Part shown: positions 51,427 through 60,095 of the stretch, one piece after another
Layout: every line of letters starts with the position of its first letter
How positions within the stretch are numbered: the stretch's first letter is position 1
Source of the DNA: Butyrivibrio sp. LB2008
GTDB taxonomy: Bacteria; Bacillota; Clostridia; Lachnospirales; Lachnospiraceae
DNA: 64,000 bases
Direction of reading: 5' to 3'
Assembly (NCBI RefSeq): GCF_000621565.1
Contig: NZ_KK211306.1
Coordinates: 23,876-87,875 of the forward strand
Position numbers and translations under genes: made by a program
Notes under the pieces: model-generated
Told to the model about the DNA's origin: nothing
The model's database searches: none
What the model saw: only the letters and a program-made list of their open reading frames with translations

Positions 51427-52113
51427 CCCCGCGATGTACTCCCGCGACTCGTCAAGCATTCCGTTTATAAAATCCTCCGGTATTACTTCAGGTTCATAAT
51501 ATTTAAGCCAGGAAATGTCCATCATAACATTCCCGAATACCTTCAACGTATCAAGCACTTCCCTGGTGCTCATCCGACGATTTTCACCAAATCTTTCCTC
51601 AACAAAATCATCGAAATCCTGCTGCAAAACAGCAAGTTCCTCTTCTTTGGACAACCTCCTGTATCCGTCCTCCGATTCCTCATCTTCCACATATCTTATC
51701 CTAGTACCGTCTTCATATCCGGAAGATATCTCATCCGCGATTGACTTAAAACTCTCCATAAGCGCTTCCCTTTTTGCAGAAAGAGTTATCTCACCGGCAG
51801 AATGAAACGATTCAACTTTCTCATACATATCCAGAGAAAGTCTGTCACGAAAACTTGTGATCTCCTGATATTCAAATCTGGTCTCGTACTGTTCATTCCA
51901 GGTTTTTGTGGAAATCTGATTGGGATACTTTGATGCTAAAAGAGCTCTTAGACCTTCCGGAGAGATATCCACTTTAATAGGCTGTATATCTTTTCCTATT
52001 TCGGTATCTTTTATACTGGTCGGCTGATGGTCCTGCTCTCTTGCAAGCGATAACAAATCAATATTTCTTGGCTGATACGCATCATTAATGTTTTTGTACA
52101 CTCTTATCGACAT
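51418..52113 (-). CDS. Hypothetical soluble acidic protein
   Basis: 231 aa. The N-terminal 50 residues look unstructured (RVYKNINDAYQPRNIDLLSL); then a helical, acidic domain (PEGLRALLASKYPNQISTKT, KEEELAVLQQDFDDFVEERF). No signal or membrane segment, no family recognised. Monocistronic with its own terminator at 51229. Confidence 0.75.
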   Translation of the reverse strand: MSIRVYKNINDAYQPRNIDLLSLAREQDHQPTSIKDTEIGKDIQPIKVDISPEGLRALLASKYPNQISTKTWNEQYETRFEYQEITSFRDRLSLDMYEKVESFHSAGEITLSAKREALMESFKSIADEISSGYEDGTRIRYVEDEESEDGYRRLSKEEELAVLQQDFDDFVEERFGENRRMSTREVLDTLKVFGNVMMDISWLKYYEPEVIPEDFINGMLDESREYIAGLK

Positions 52114-52228
52114 ATCTTCACCTCACTATTCTATTTGTCTCTTTCCCAATACATAATAGCATAAGTATTTCACCCAAAAAACGTTAATATAAAATTTTAT
52201 TTCTTTTCATTCTTCCGTTCATGAAACA

Positions 52229-52271
52229 AAAAAGAATCGGTAACACCACTGTTTCGGTGTACCGATTCTTA
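52229..52271 (-). terminator. Intrinsic terminator after the 52300 chemoreceptor
   Basis: Minus strand AAGAATCGGTA.CACC...GGTGTTACCGATTCTT followed by TTTTGTTTC; a 16-pair interrupted stem. Confidence 0.9.
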
Positions 52272-52299
52272 AAATATCTGCTATTTGATTATCTGCACA

Positions 52300-53772
52300 T
52301 TACTGAGTATACTTCTGAAGCTCTGTGATTCTTTCTATGATTTCATCCATCGACTTTTTGAACTTCGCAATAAGTTCAACATTTCGAGCACTGGCCTTTG
52401 CTGCCTCTGTAGAGCTTGCGCTTATCTCTTCACTGGTTGCCGACAATGTACTTGCACTGTCAACAATCTCATTGTTCGAGCTGCTCAGAGATGAAATGAA
52501 ATCACTGATCTCTTTTATTGCTTTACCAAGCTCAATTAACTTATCCTGAATAAATTCAAACTTCTTGGATGCATTCTGTGTATATTCAGTCTCGCGGTTA
52601 GCCGACTGAGAACTGATAGTCGCACAATCCGCAACCGTATCGGCATTTGCCGTAAGGATCTCGATGATACGGGTAATATTTTCCGTCTCATTCCTTGTCT
52701 GCTCTGCAAGATTTCTGATTTCATCAGCAACTACCGCAAATCCCTTACCTACTTCACCCGCTCTTGCAGCCTCAATCGAAGCATTAAGTGCCAGAAGGTT
52801 GGTCTGAGATGAAATTGAAAGGATAATACTTGTGATTCCACTAACGTCTTCTGTATTGGAACGAAGTTCATCAGCCGCTGTCTGAAGGTTATCTCCTGCC
52901 TTTCTGGCCTTCTCAACTTCTTCAAACAATGACTCCATAACGCTCATACCTTCCTTAAGTGCTTCCGCAGCCTCTTTGTTAATTCCGTCGACTACTTCCG
53001 CACTCTTCTTGGTATCATCGATAATATCCTGAATATCATGTGTCTGTGTTGTCTGATTGGTAATAGCTTCAGCGGTATGCTGTGTTCCTGCCATGATATT
53101 TTCCATCGTCTCATCAAGAAGCTCTACAGACTCACCGATTGTCTTAAGCGCATCGCTCATGGAATTGGCATCATCAACTACTCTTTCTGCAACCTCAGTG
53201 ATCTTATCAGTGATAGATTTGTTCTTATCCGAAACCGATGTAACCTCTTCAAGAGACTCTTCGAAGAATCGCATAAAAAGACCCGATCCCTTAAGAACCG
53301 TTACTATAGTGAGAATCGAAATGATAGATTCGATCATTATGATCTCAATGTCATCCTGAACATTTGCAGAAGTGGCTATAGTCAGGATAACTCTTATAAA
53401 ATTAGAAATTCCAAAACCGACAACTCCGACCTTTACACTAAAATTATCAAGTGTAAGAACAAATACGATCAGAAATGGAATCATATATGGATACGATGTA
53501 ACAGTATTTCCGCTGTTAAGCATTGCGCAATATACAACAGAATATGTTATGGCCAGTAACCTTATATACATAACACCGCCTTTACTGATAAATAAATAAG
53601 CAGTATCAGCGACAAATACCACAATAACAATAATTAGCGGAATAATCCCCCTAATCTTAGCAAGGTCCGATAACGCAATCTGAGAAGCAAGACCTATAAT
53701 TGTAAAGATCGTTGTTATAACGTGAACAAGAAATAATAGCTTACAAGTGCGTTTTAAATGATTTTCCTGCAT
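52300..53772 (-). CDS. Methyl-accepting chemotaxis protein with multi-helix membrane sensor
   Basis: 490 aa. About six membrane helices fill residues 12-180 with no sizeable external domain, so sensing is probably within the membrane or by energy state. The cytoplasmic signalling domain has the hairpin [20 protein letters not shown] and [18 protein letters not shown]. No HAMP domain is evident between. The architecture differs from the 4HB receptor at 9420. Confidence 0.95.
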   Translation of the reverse strand: MQENHLKRTCKLLFLVHVITTIFTIIGLASQIALSDLAKIRGIIPLIIVIVVFVADTAYLFISKGGVMYIRLLAITYSVVYCAMLNSGNTVTSYPYMIPFLIVFVLTLDNFSVKVGVVGFGISNFIRVILTIATSANVQDDIEIIMIESIISILTIVTVLKGSGLFMRFFEESLEEVTSVSDKNKSITDKITEVAERVVDDANSMSDALKTIGESVELLDETMENIMAGTQHTAEAITNQTTQTHDIQDIIDDTKKSAEVVDGINKEAAEALKEGMSVMESLFEEVEKARKAGDNLQTAADELRSNTEDVSGITSIILSISSQTNLLALNASIEAARAGEVGKGFAVVADEIRNLAEQTRNETENITRIIEILTANADTVADCATISSQSANRETEYTQNASKKFEFIQDKLIELGKAIKEISDFISSLSSSNNEIVDSASTLSATSEEISASSTEAAKASARNVELIAKFKKSMDEIIERITELQKYTQ

Positions 53773-53892
53773 AGCAAACTCCCTTCGTTTTACATCTATT
53801 ATAAATTATATCACCTTTTCACGCATTTACGTAAATATTGAATATCTTTACACTTTTTTCATAATTGTATGACATCTTAAATGAAATTACAG

Positions 53893-53923
53893 AAAAAACC
53901 TCGCGACGAAATCATCGCGAGGT
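53893..53923 (-). terminator. Intrinsic terminator after DUF805
   Basis: Minus strand CCTCGCGAtgatttcgTCGCGAGG followed by TTTTTT. Confidence 0.92.
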
Positions 53924-53944
53924 TCAATATAATCTTATATTTAA

Positions 53945-54331
53945 TTAGTACATCATCTGCTGATCGTTGTTTCCGATTCCCTTAGGGTTAGGACCATACT
54001 GATTATAACCGGGCTGTGAATCAGTTGCTTCAGCAACAAGAAGAATGATTCCACCTACCAACGGAATAAGAGCCATAAGCATATACCATCCTGATTTTCC
54101 TACATCATGAAGTCTTCTTACTGTAACTGCAAGTCCCGGAATAAATACAGCCAGTGACCAAATAGCTGATACAAAACCAAGCTTTCCGTCTGTTGCAACC
54201 GTTAAACCAGACCCAAGACCTGCAACCAAGGCATTAAGAAGAGTGAAGTACCAATACTCACTTCTGCGTGCTCTTCCCGAAAAATTTGCATAATTTGAAA
54301 AAACTGAACCAATTGCTTCTGTAAATGACAT
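53945..54331 (-). CDS. DUF805 membrane protein
   Basis: 128 aa. FSNYANFSGRARRSEYWYFT is the hallmark N-terminus of DUF805, followed by four helices and VRRLHDVGKSGWYMLMALIP. Function unknown; ubiquitous. The tail after the last helix (DSQPGYNQYGPNPKG) is typical. Confidence 0.95.
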   Translation of the reverse strand: MSFTEAIGSVFSNYANFSGRARRSEYWYFTLLNALVAGLGSGLTVATDGKLGFVSAIWSLAVFIPGLAVTVRRLHDVGKSGWYMLMALIPLVGGIILLVAEATDSQPGYNQYGPNPKGIGNNDQQMMY

Positions 54332-54570
54332 TTGAATAATCCTCCTATAACTCTTTCCTTTGTTTTACTTATACCGGATATATTTGTTATCACGGTAATT
54401 TTTTCGCACATTCAAGTTCAAGCATGGTTATTATACGTCATTTAATTTAATATTTCAACAACTTTTTATTCACATTTTTTCACTAATCTTTCACAACCAA
54501 AACAAGCCGGAGGGACGGGGTTTGTGGTCCATTTTTTCTTAATTAATCTCCCTATTCCCCATTATTCCTC
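54332..54570. other. Intergenic region with a REP-like copy
   Basis: 240 bp, AT-rich, no gene; contains the repeat copy at 54512-54533. Confidence 0.5.
54512..54533. repeat. REP-like dispersed repeat, copy 1
   Basis: GGGACGGGGTTTGTGG followed by TCCATT. Identical over 22 bp to 61500-61521 and one mismatch from 56387-56408. Confidence 0.75.
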
Positions 54571-55440
54571 TTATCTATTACAATAATCCGGCGCAACTCC
54601 CTTTACGTCTGTCCTTATCTTAAACAGGCATCCGTCAAACTCCCCGTCCAGTCCTGTTGCAGCAGAAGTAACATATAGTGTTTTCATATCATCATCGCCA
54701 AAGCAACACGATGTCACCTGCTTTGCTGGAATTGGAATTTTTTCAAGAAGCTCTCCCGTCGCGCCGCTTCTTTTTTCTATCCTGCTTCCGCCCCAGAAGG
54801 CAACCCAGAGATTGTCCTCACTGTCAATCGTAAGACCGTCAGAAATATTCTCATCTACATGGAAGAGTTCTCTCCTATTCTGCAGAATTCCGCTCTCTTC
54901 ATCGTAATCAAAGACAAAAACGGCATTTTCCAAGGAATCGGAAAAGAAAAATCTCTTTTTATCGGAGCTCCAAGCCATACCATTGGAAATCTTCGTCCCC
55001 TCTACCTTAACACTAACCTTGCCCTTATCAAAAAGATAAAGATTCCCTTCCGCCTCGTGGTCGACACCGTCAATCACCGATGCCCCGAACCATATGCGTC
55101 CTTTCGCATCTGCTTTGGCATCGTTCGAGCGCCAGTAATCCTTGAAAACGCCCTTAAGATCCACCAGCAAAGAAATCTCCCCATTTTCATAAACATAGAT
55201 TCCGTCTTTCATCGCAAGCGCAAAACCTTCCGAACCGGCAAGCGGAATCGCGGCCCCGACAGGCTGTGGTAATTCTATACAATCTTTTTTCCCATCCTTA
55301 ATAAACCAGACCTTCTGCCCAATGATGTCAACCCACGAAAGCCGCTTAAATCTCGGATCATAGAAAGGCCCCTCGCCGAGCGCATACCTCTCATTGCCGA
55401 CACATTCCACATTGTACTTACCGCCATTAAGACCACTCAT
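54571..55440 (-). CDS. SMP-30/gluconolactonase-like protein
   Basis: 289 aa beta-propeller: ALGEGPFYDPRFKRLSWVDI (first metal-binding strand), DAKGRIWFGASVIDGVD, KISNGMAWSSDKKRFFFSDS, DGLTIDSEDNLWVAFWGGSR. Hydrolyses sugar lactones in characterised members; substrate not deducible. The second of two adjacent ATGs (55440) has the better spacing to GGAGG. Confidence 0.93.
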   Translation of the reverse strand: MSGLNGGKYNVECVGNERYALGEGPFYDPRFKRLSWVDIIGQKVWFIKDGKKDCIELPQPVGAAIPLAGSEGFALAMKDGIYVYENGEISLLVDLKGVFKDYWRSNDAKADAKGRIWFGASVIDGVDHEAEGNLYLFDKGKVSVKVEGTKISNGMAWSSDKKRFFFSDSLENAVFVFDYDEESGILQNRRELFHVDENISDGLTIDSEDNLWVAFWGGSRIEKRSGATGELLEKIPIPAKQVTSCCFGDDDMKTLYVTSAATGLDGEFDGCLFKIRTDVKGVAPDYCNR

Positions 55441-55466
55441 CATGCACCTCCACAAAACATCTGAAA

Positions 55467-56417
55467 CTACTTCCTGTTAACAACATATATTCCGAGACTG
55501 ACAAGCAAAAGAGCCGCAACATACCGCAGATTAAGCTTATCCCACTCCGCAAGGAAAAAAGCCGACAACAGCGCCCCGAAAATCGGATTGGAAAAGCCGT
55601 AGATTGTGACTGCCGAAACAGGATTGTGTTTGAGCAAAATCCCCCATATCGAGTACGCAACCGACGAAATAAGCGCCATATATATGATAAGCAGGATTCC
55701 AATCGGTTTCGTCAGATGAATCCTTCCGCCGACTAATAAGCCTACAACCATCATGACAAAGCCGCCTATAAGGAACTGGTACCCGCTCAGCGTCACCGGA
55801 TTTTCTTTTACGGAGTACTCCTTGATAAGTACGGACGAAACCGCATATGATACCGCCGCGATCAGGATAAATCCTTCGCCGTCAAGCGCAAATCCCGCAT
55901 CGATGCTTCCTCCTGACAAACTAACTATGATTACTCCCACAGTTCCAAGAAGGCATCCGATTATCTTTTCCGAAGACAGGTGCTCCTGCTTCCGCACAAG
56001 GCAAGCCAAAAGAATTGCAAAAAAAGTCGTCATTCCGTTGATTATCGACGACTTCACTCCCGAAGCATGCGCAAGTCCTATATAAAAGAAAAAGTACTGC
56101 AGCATCGTCTGAAAAACGCTTAGCGTGCATACCATCTTCCACGATGTCTTCTTGGGAAAAAGAGCTTTTCCCTGAATAATGCTTCCAAAAATTATCGTCA
56201 GCACTCCCGCCAGTAAGAATCTGATTCCCGCAAAAAGAATCTGCGACATACTGTCCTGCGCGCCAATCTCAAACATCTCATATCCCACCTTGATGCTTGG
56301 GAACGCACTCCCCCACAAAAGACAGCAAAATACTGCCAGAAGGCAGACTATAAATTTGTTCTGCAGCAAACTGCTTTTGGTCCTAGGGGACGGGGTTTGT
56401 GGTTCATTTTGTTTCAT
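55467..56417 (-). CDS. EamA/DMT-superfamily transporter
   Basis: 316 aa with ten membrane helices in two EamA repeats (CLLWGSAFPSIKVGYEMFEI; ILLIYMALISSVAYSIWGIL). Drug/metabolite transporter; the last helices read VAALLLVSLGIYVVNRK. Lies 27 bp upstream of the SMP-30 gene on the same strand, so possibly co-transcribed. Confidence 0.94.
   Translation of the reverse strand: MKQNEPQTPSPRTKSSLLQNKFIVCLLAVFCCLLWGSAFPSIKVGYEMFEIGAQDSMSQILFAGIRFLLAGVLTIIFGSIIQGKALFPKKTSWKMVCTLSVFQTMLQYFFFYIGLAHASGVKSSIINGMTTFFAILLACLVRKQEHLSSEKIIGCLLGTVGVIIVSLSGGSIDAGFALDGEGFILIAAVSYAVSSVLIKEYSVKENPVTLSGYQFLIGGFVMMVVGLLVGGRIHLTKPIGILLIIYMALISSVAYSIWGILLKHNPVSAVTIYGFSNPIFGALLSAFFLAEWDKLNLRYVAALLLVSLGIYVVNRK
56387..56408. 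repeat. REP-like dispersed repeat, copy 2
   Basis: GGGACGGGGTTTGTGGTTCA then TT; preceded by TTTTGGTCCTAG, which resembles the TTTTGGTCCATAG before copy 3, so the shared unit is about 35 bp. It encodes the N-terminal MKQNEPQTPS region of the EamA frame. Confidence 0.75.
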
Positions 56418-56487
56418 AATTTGATTTTAATCCTTTCAAGTCATACGCTCCTACATTTTATAGCATATCAATTATTATGTATTACAA

Positions 56488-56979
56488 TCACAACTCTTTT
56501 TCATAACACAGAAAATCCTGGTCATATAAATGGCACTCACCCACTTCATCAAATCCAAAAACCGCATATGAGCGTATTGCCTTGGTATTGTACTTGCCTA
56601 CCAGGATGTGAATTCCGTTACACCCGCGTCTCTTAAGTTCCTTCATGCCATGCTTAAGCATTATCCGCGCAAGTCCTTTATTCTGCTCCGTAGGTAGAAC
56701 CGCAAGCCTTGCAAGCTCTCCCTCGGGTTCAAGATTCTTATTCCAACACGTAAGCCCGTTAACTTCCTCATCTTCATCAATCGAAATTGCTGCTTTAATT
56801 ATCCCGTCTTCCTTTAATACAAACAGTCCGTCACGCGCAAAATCCGCATCAATCGTTTCATTAGACGGATAATACTCATCCCACGGACAAAGTTCCCTTC
56901 CTATCTGCGCTTTATACAGCGCGAGTATCTCCTCACGGTCTTGTTCCGTAGCTGTTACTATTCTTTTTTCTTTTTCCAT
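56488..56979 (-). CDS. GNAT-family N-acetyltransferase
   Basis: 163 aa. LARLAVLPTEQNKGLARIML is the acetyl-CoA motif (Q-x-x-G-L/I-A), preceded by a DARDGLFVLKED-like strand and followed by YNTKAIRSYAVFGFDEVGEC. Substrate unknown. Confidence 0.92.
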   Translation of the reverse strand: MEKEKRIVTATEQDREEILALYKAQIGRELCPWDEYYPSNETIDADFARDGLFVLKEDGIIKAAISIDEDEEVNGLTCWNKNLEPEGELARLAVLPTEQNKGLARIMLKHGMKELKRRGCNGIHILVGKYNTKAIRSYAVFGFDEVGECHLYDQDFLCYEKEL

Positions 56980-57076
56980 TTCTGTAGTCCTTTTCCTTGT
57001 CGTCGTTTTTTGCTGTCATCTCAACCCACGAAGGCGCAAAGCTTCTGTTCCTCCTGACTTTCCAACAGCTTCTATC

Positions 57077-57451
57077 TTACTTTTCTCCCGTCTTGATAAA
57101 TCGTATCAATTCCTCAACGTCTTCAAAATCATCATAATCTCCGATAATCCCTTCTCTGTGATAAACGACACCGTTTCGCTCATTCCTCTCAAGGCAGTCA
57201 AGCAACTCGTCCTCGCCGTATCTTTTTACAAAAAGCGTGAATCCATACGGCTTTATCTTGCCAAACATTCCTTTCTTGCAATCGCTGTCGCACTCATAGC
57301 AATGCCCGTAATTCTTCTCTTTAGAACATTTTCTGTTCTCGCACCAAGCAGTTCCCGGACACTCCCCTGAATCACAGCCTCCGCAATGCTCATTCTCGCT
57401 GCAAAGGCAGCATGCCAGTCCGCACCTTGCTATTCCAAGTTCTCTTTTCAT
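57077..57451 (-). CDS. DUF3795 cysteine-rich protein
   Basis: 124 aa. IARCGLACCLCSENEHCGGC and CYECDSDCKKGMFGKIKPYG show the DUF3795 pattern (CGLxCxxC...C.GC...C..CxxC), with 11-12 cysteines suggestive of bound metal or an Fe-S cluster. Function unknown. Confidence 0.92.
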   Translation of the reverse strand: MKRELGIARCGLACCLCSENEHCGGCDSGECPGTAWCENRKCSKEKNYGHCYECDSDCKKGMFGKIKPYGFTLFVKRYGEDELLDCLERNERNGVVYHREGIIGDYDDFEDVEELIRFIKTGEK

Positions 57452-57460
57452 ATTTTTCTC

Positions 57461-58234
57461 CTACACAAATAAGTCACCCACAGAATACAGCACCGCTTTG
57501 CCTGAAATCACTACTCTATCGCCCTGTAATCTGCATTCCAGTTCGCCTCCACGTTCAGATGCCTGATAGGCGTGAATTTCTTTTTTCCCAAGCTGCTCTG
57601 CCCAATATGGCGCAATCATGCAGTGAACCGAACCGGTAACGGGATCTTCATTTATCTTATCTTTCGGGGTAAAAAATCTTGAAACACAATCATACTCTTT
57701 TCCCGGAGCCGTAACACCTACGCCGAGTCCATCAAGTAGCATCATTTCGCCAAAATCGGGAGACATCTCGCGAATTGTCTTTTCATCTTCATAAACAAGC
57801 AGAAGATCACGATCAATAAATGCTCTGACAGGCGTATGCCCTGTTGCCCTGGTCATCTGTTCAGTGACAGGTGTTTCATTAAGCCGATATGCCGGAAAGT
57901 CCATGACAATCTCATCCTGCTGCCTATGAATGAACAGATCACCACTCATGGTATGAAAGGTAATGTCATCCGCATCCTTCTCATAATAGTTAAAAAGAAC
58001 AAACGACGTTGCCAACGTTGCATGCCCGCACAGATTAATTTCTCCTCCCGGCGTAAACCAGCGAAGGTCATATCCGTCCTTGCCTTTCACGGTAAATGCC
58101 GTCTCCGAAAAATTATTCTCCCTTGTGATATTCATCATAAGCTCTTCAGGCAACCACTTATCCAAAACGCAAACCGCCGCCTGATTTCCGTGAAAAAGCT
58201 TGTCTGTAAATGCATCTACAATATACTGTCTCAT
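57461..58234 (-). CDS. PhzF-family isomerase/epimerase-like protein
   Basis: 257 aa. FTDKLFHGNQAAVCVLDKWL with the usual GNP/GNQ at the N-terminus, NLCGHATLA (substrate loop), and NEDPVTGSVHCMIAPYW in the C-terminal half. PhzF fold with catalytic Glu in FSETAF. Substrate unknown. Confidence 0.94.
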   Translation of the reverse strand: MRQYIVDAFTDKLFHGNQAAVCVLDKWLPEELMMNITRENNFSETAFTVKGKDGYDLRWFTPGGEINLCGHATLATSFVLFNYYEKDADDITFHTMSGDLFIHRQQDEIVMDFPAYRLNETPVTEQMTRATGHTPVRAFIDRDLLLVYEDEKTIREMSPDFGEMMLLDGLGVGVTAPGKEYDCVSRFFTPKDKINEDPVTGSVHCMIAPYWAEQLGKKEIHAYQASERGGELECRLQGDRVVISGKAVLYSVGDLFV

Positions 58235-58293
58235 TTTCCTGCCTTTGTCCTTGTTTTTTTTATTTTTGCTTATATCTTTTATCTCTATTTTAC

Positions 58294-58388
58294 CTGTTAT
58301 CTCTGCTTTTATCTGTTATCTCTGTTTTTATCTGCTATCTCTGTTTTTATCTGTTATCTCTGTTTTTATCTGTTATCTCTGTTTTTTA
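58294..58388. repeat. 19-bp tandem repeat, five copies
   Basis: Units of CTG(t/c)TATCTCTG(c/t)TTTTAT in direct tandem, directly upstream of the PhzF gene. Nearly perfect, so slippage-prone. Confidence 0.88.
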
Positions 58389-58405
58389 CTTTTTATCTTT
58401 GCTTT

Positions 58406-58603
58406 TTATCTTTTACTTTTGTCTTTATCTTTTGCCATAAGAGACTCCAACGCTTTAGCCAGTTGTTCTGCTGAAACCGCCGATATCTTCTCCGCATACT
58501 TGTTCTGCTTGAGCTCGATTTCCTTAAGATTCTTGGACTTGATTTCTTTCAGATTCTTGAATTCGCTTTCTCTAAGCTTCTTTTCCCGATTCTCTTTATC
58601 CAT
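58406..58603 (-). CDS. Small highly charged coiled-coil protein
   Basis: 65 aa, MDKENREKKLRESEFKNLKE, with the repeat NLKEI.SKNLKEIE and a C-terminal KDKDKSKR. The ATG at 58603 has AAAGGGTGAT upstream. It lies between two tandem-repeat arrays; composition is Lys/Glu-biased, so the call is cautious. Confidence 0.5.
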   Translation of the reverse strand: MDKENREKKLRESEFKNLKEIKSKNLKEIELKQNKYAEKISAVSAEQLAKALESLMAKDKDKSKR

Positions 58604-58627
58604 GCTTATCACCCTTTTTCCGAGGTT

Positions 58628-59100
58628 GTTGACTAAATCTGCTCTTTTTCCTTCTCTTAGTCACTCATCACAAAAATCCGCTTCTCTTTTTCAGCCAAAT
58701 TTCCACGCGGCGTTGACTAATTCCGCTATTTTTCTTTCTCTTAGTCACTCATCGCAAAAATCCGCATCTCTTTTCCAGCCAAATTTCCACACAGCGTTGA
58801 CTAAATCCGCTATTTTTTCTCCTCTTAGTCACTCAACTCTGAAATCCACTTATTTTTTTCAACCAAATTTCCACGCGGCGTTGACTAAATCCGCTATTTT
58901 TTCTCCTCTTAGTCACTCGACTCTGAAATCCGCTTCTCTTTTTCAACCAAATTCCCCCACAGCGTTGACTAATTCCGCTATTTTTTTCCTCTTAGTCACT
59001 TGACTCTGAAATCCGCTTCTCTTTTTCAACCAAATTCCCCCACAGCGTTGACTAATTCCGCTATTTTTCTTCCTCTTAGTCACACAACTCTGAAATCTCA
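58628..59100. repeat. 84-bp tandem repeat array, about 5.6 copies
   Basis: Units begin GTTGACTAA(a/t)TC(c/t)GCT at 58628, 58712, 58796, 58880, 58964 and 59047 (periods 84, 84, 84, 84, 83), with a partial last unit. Each carries CTCTTAGTCAC in its middle, which pairs imperfectly with GTTGACTAA. Unit divergence of a few percent to 15 percent. No gene is convincing on either strand. Confidence 0.9.
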
Positions 59101-59118
59101 CTCACCATCACCACGCAA

Positions 59119-59487
59119 TCACCCTTTCACAAGCGCCGCAAGCTTCTTACCACAAATCACGCCGACAATGCAGCACGCAAAACTAAGCGCCACATATACT
59201 CCGCCTGCACCATACTGCTTCTTTTCAAAAAGATTCACCGCCTCAAGCGAAAACGTAGAAAACGTCGTAAATCCGCCACACACTCCTGTCTTCCAGAAAA
59301 GAACCGTATTGCCCGATATCCCCTCATTATTATCAACCAGTCCCACGATAAATCCGATCAGGACTGCGCCCAAAATATTCGTAACAAGAGTCAATACCGG
59401 AAAGCCCGTCTTAACAGGAATAAGGCTTATCGCATACCTAAGCACCGCTCCCAAAGCTCCTCCAAGAGCCACAAACAAAAAATTCAT
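59119..59487 (-). CDS. crcB: Fluoride channel FluC/CrcB
   Basis: 122 aa, four membrane helices. FVALGGALGAVLRYAISLIP, TLVTNILGAVLIGFIVG and the diagnostic GFTTFSTFSLE are present. Dual-topology fluoride exporter. The ATG at 59487 follows AGAGG. No fluoride riboswitch is apparent upstream. A single gene, as in organisms with a homodimeric channel. Confidence 0.96.
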   Translation of the reverse strand: MNFLFVALGGALGAVLRYAISLIPVKTGFPVLTLVTNILGAVLIGFIVGLVDNNEGISGNTVLFWKTGVCGGFTTFSTFSLEAVNLFEKKQYGAGGVYVALSFACCIVGVICGKKLAALVKG

Positions 59488-59592
59488 ACACACCTCTTTT
59501 TTCTCAAAAAATATAATCAAGAAAATCGCCTGACATCGACAATTGAAAGTACCGCAACATAACACTCTTCGCCATGCCAAATACATATTTAA

Positions 59593-60051
59593 TCAAAAAT
59601 GACATTCTACGCACTCCGCTCCTGCTGCCTTCATCTCCTGAAGCTCCTTCTCATAAAACCTGCTTTGTCTGGCACCTATTGCATCAAGGTACAATTTTAC
59701 GCCAAACCCCTGCTCTATTGCAGTCATCACCGTCCGAAACACACAGCATCTGCCATCAACACCGACGACATCAATAGTATCAACATCCATCTCTTTCAAT
59801 TTCTGTGCAAATTCCTTGTTTGTAAATGCATCAGGAAACCTTTTATCAAACACAAGCCCCGACTCAACATTAAGTCCGCACGCCAGTTCATAACCGCTCG
59901 CATTCCCCAGAACACCGATATTCCTTATGTACACAATCGGAAGATTCAGCTTTTTTGCCTCATCAATCCTTGCATTAACCGCATCCAAAAGCCCTTCCCG
60001 ATAAAAGCCCATATACTTTTCCTGAACATCAATCACAAGAAGAATTTCCAT
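59593..60051 (-). CDS. Isochorismatase-family cysteine hydrolase
   Basis: 152 aa. LLVIDVQEKYMG (catalytic Asp), VFDKRFPDAFTNKEFAQKL (Lys) and VVGVDGRCCVFRTVMTAIEQ (Cys). Nicotinamidase/isochorismatase fold; amide or vinyl-ether hydrolase with unknown substrate. Confidence 0.92.
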   Translation of the reverse strand: MEILLVIDVQEKYMGFYREGLLDAVNARIDEAKKLNLPIVYIRNIGVLGNASGYELACGLNVESGLVFDKRFPDAFTNKEFAQKLKEMDVDTIDVVGVDGRCCVFRTVMTAIEQGFGVKLYLDAIGARQSRFYEKELQEMKAAGAECVECHF

Positions 60052-60095
60052 ACACAAATCCTACGCTCACTTTGCCTTGCCAATCTCATAATCCG

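Noticed and set aside
58200..59003. Long plus-strand open frame of 267 codons
   Set aside because: It runs through the 19-bp and 84-bp repeat arrays and the antisense of the PhzF start; composition is Phe/Leu/Ser-rich, with no ribosome site. It is open because the repeats have periods compatible with the frame.
59488..59592. Fluoride riboswitch upstream of crcB
   Set aside because: I looked for the conserved GGCGAUGG...CCUAC-type segments and did not see them; only an ordinary ribosome site is present.
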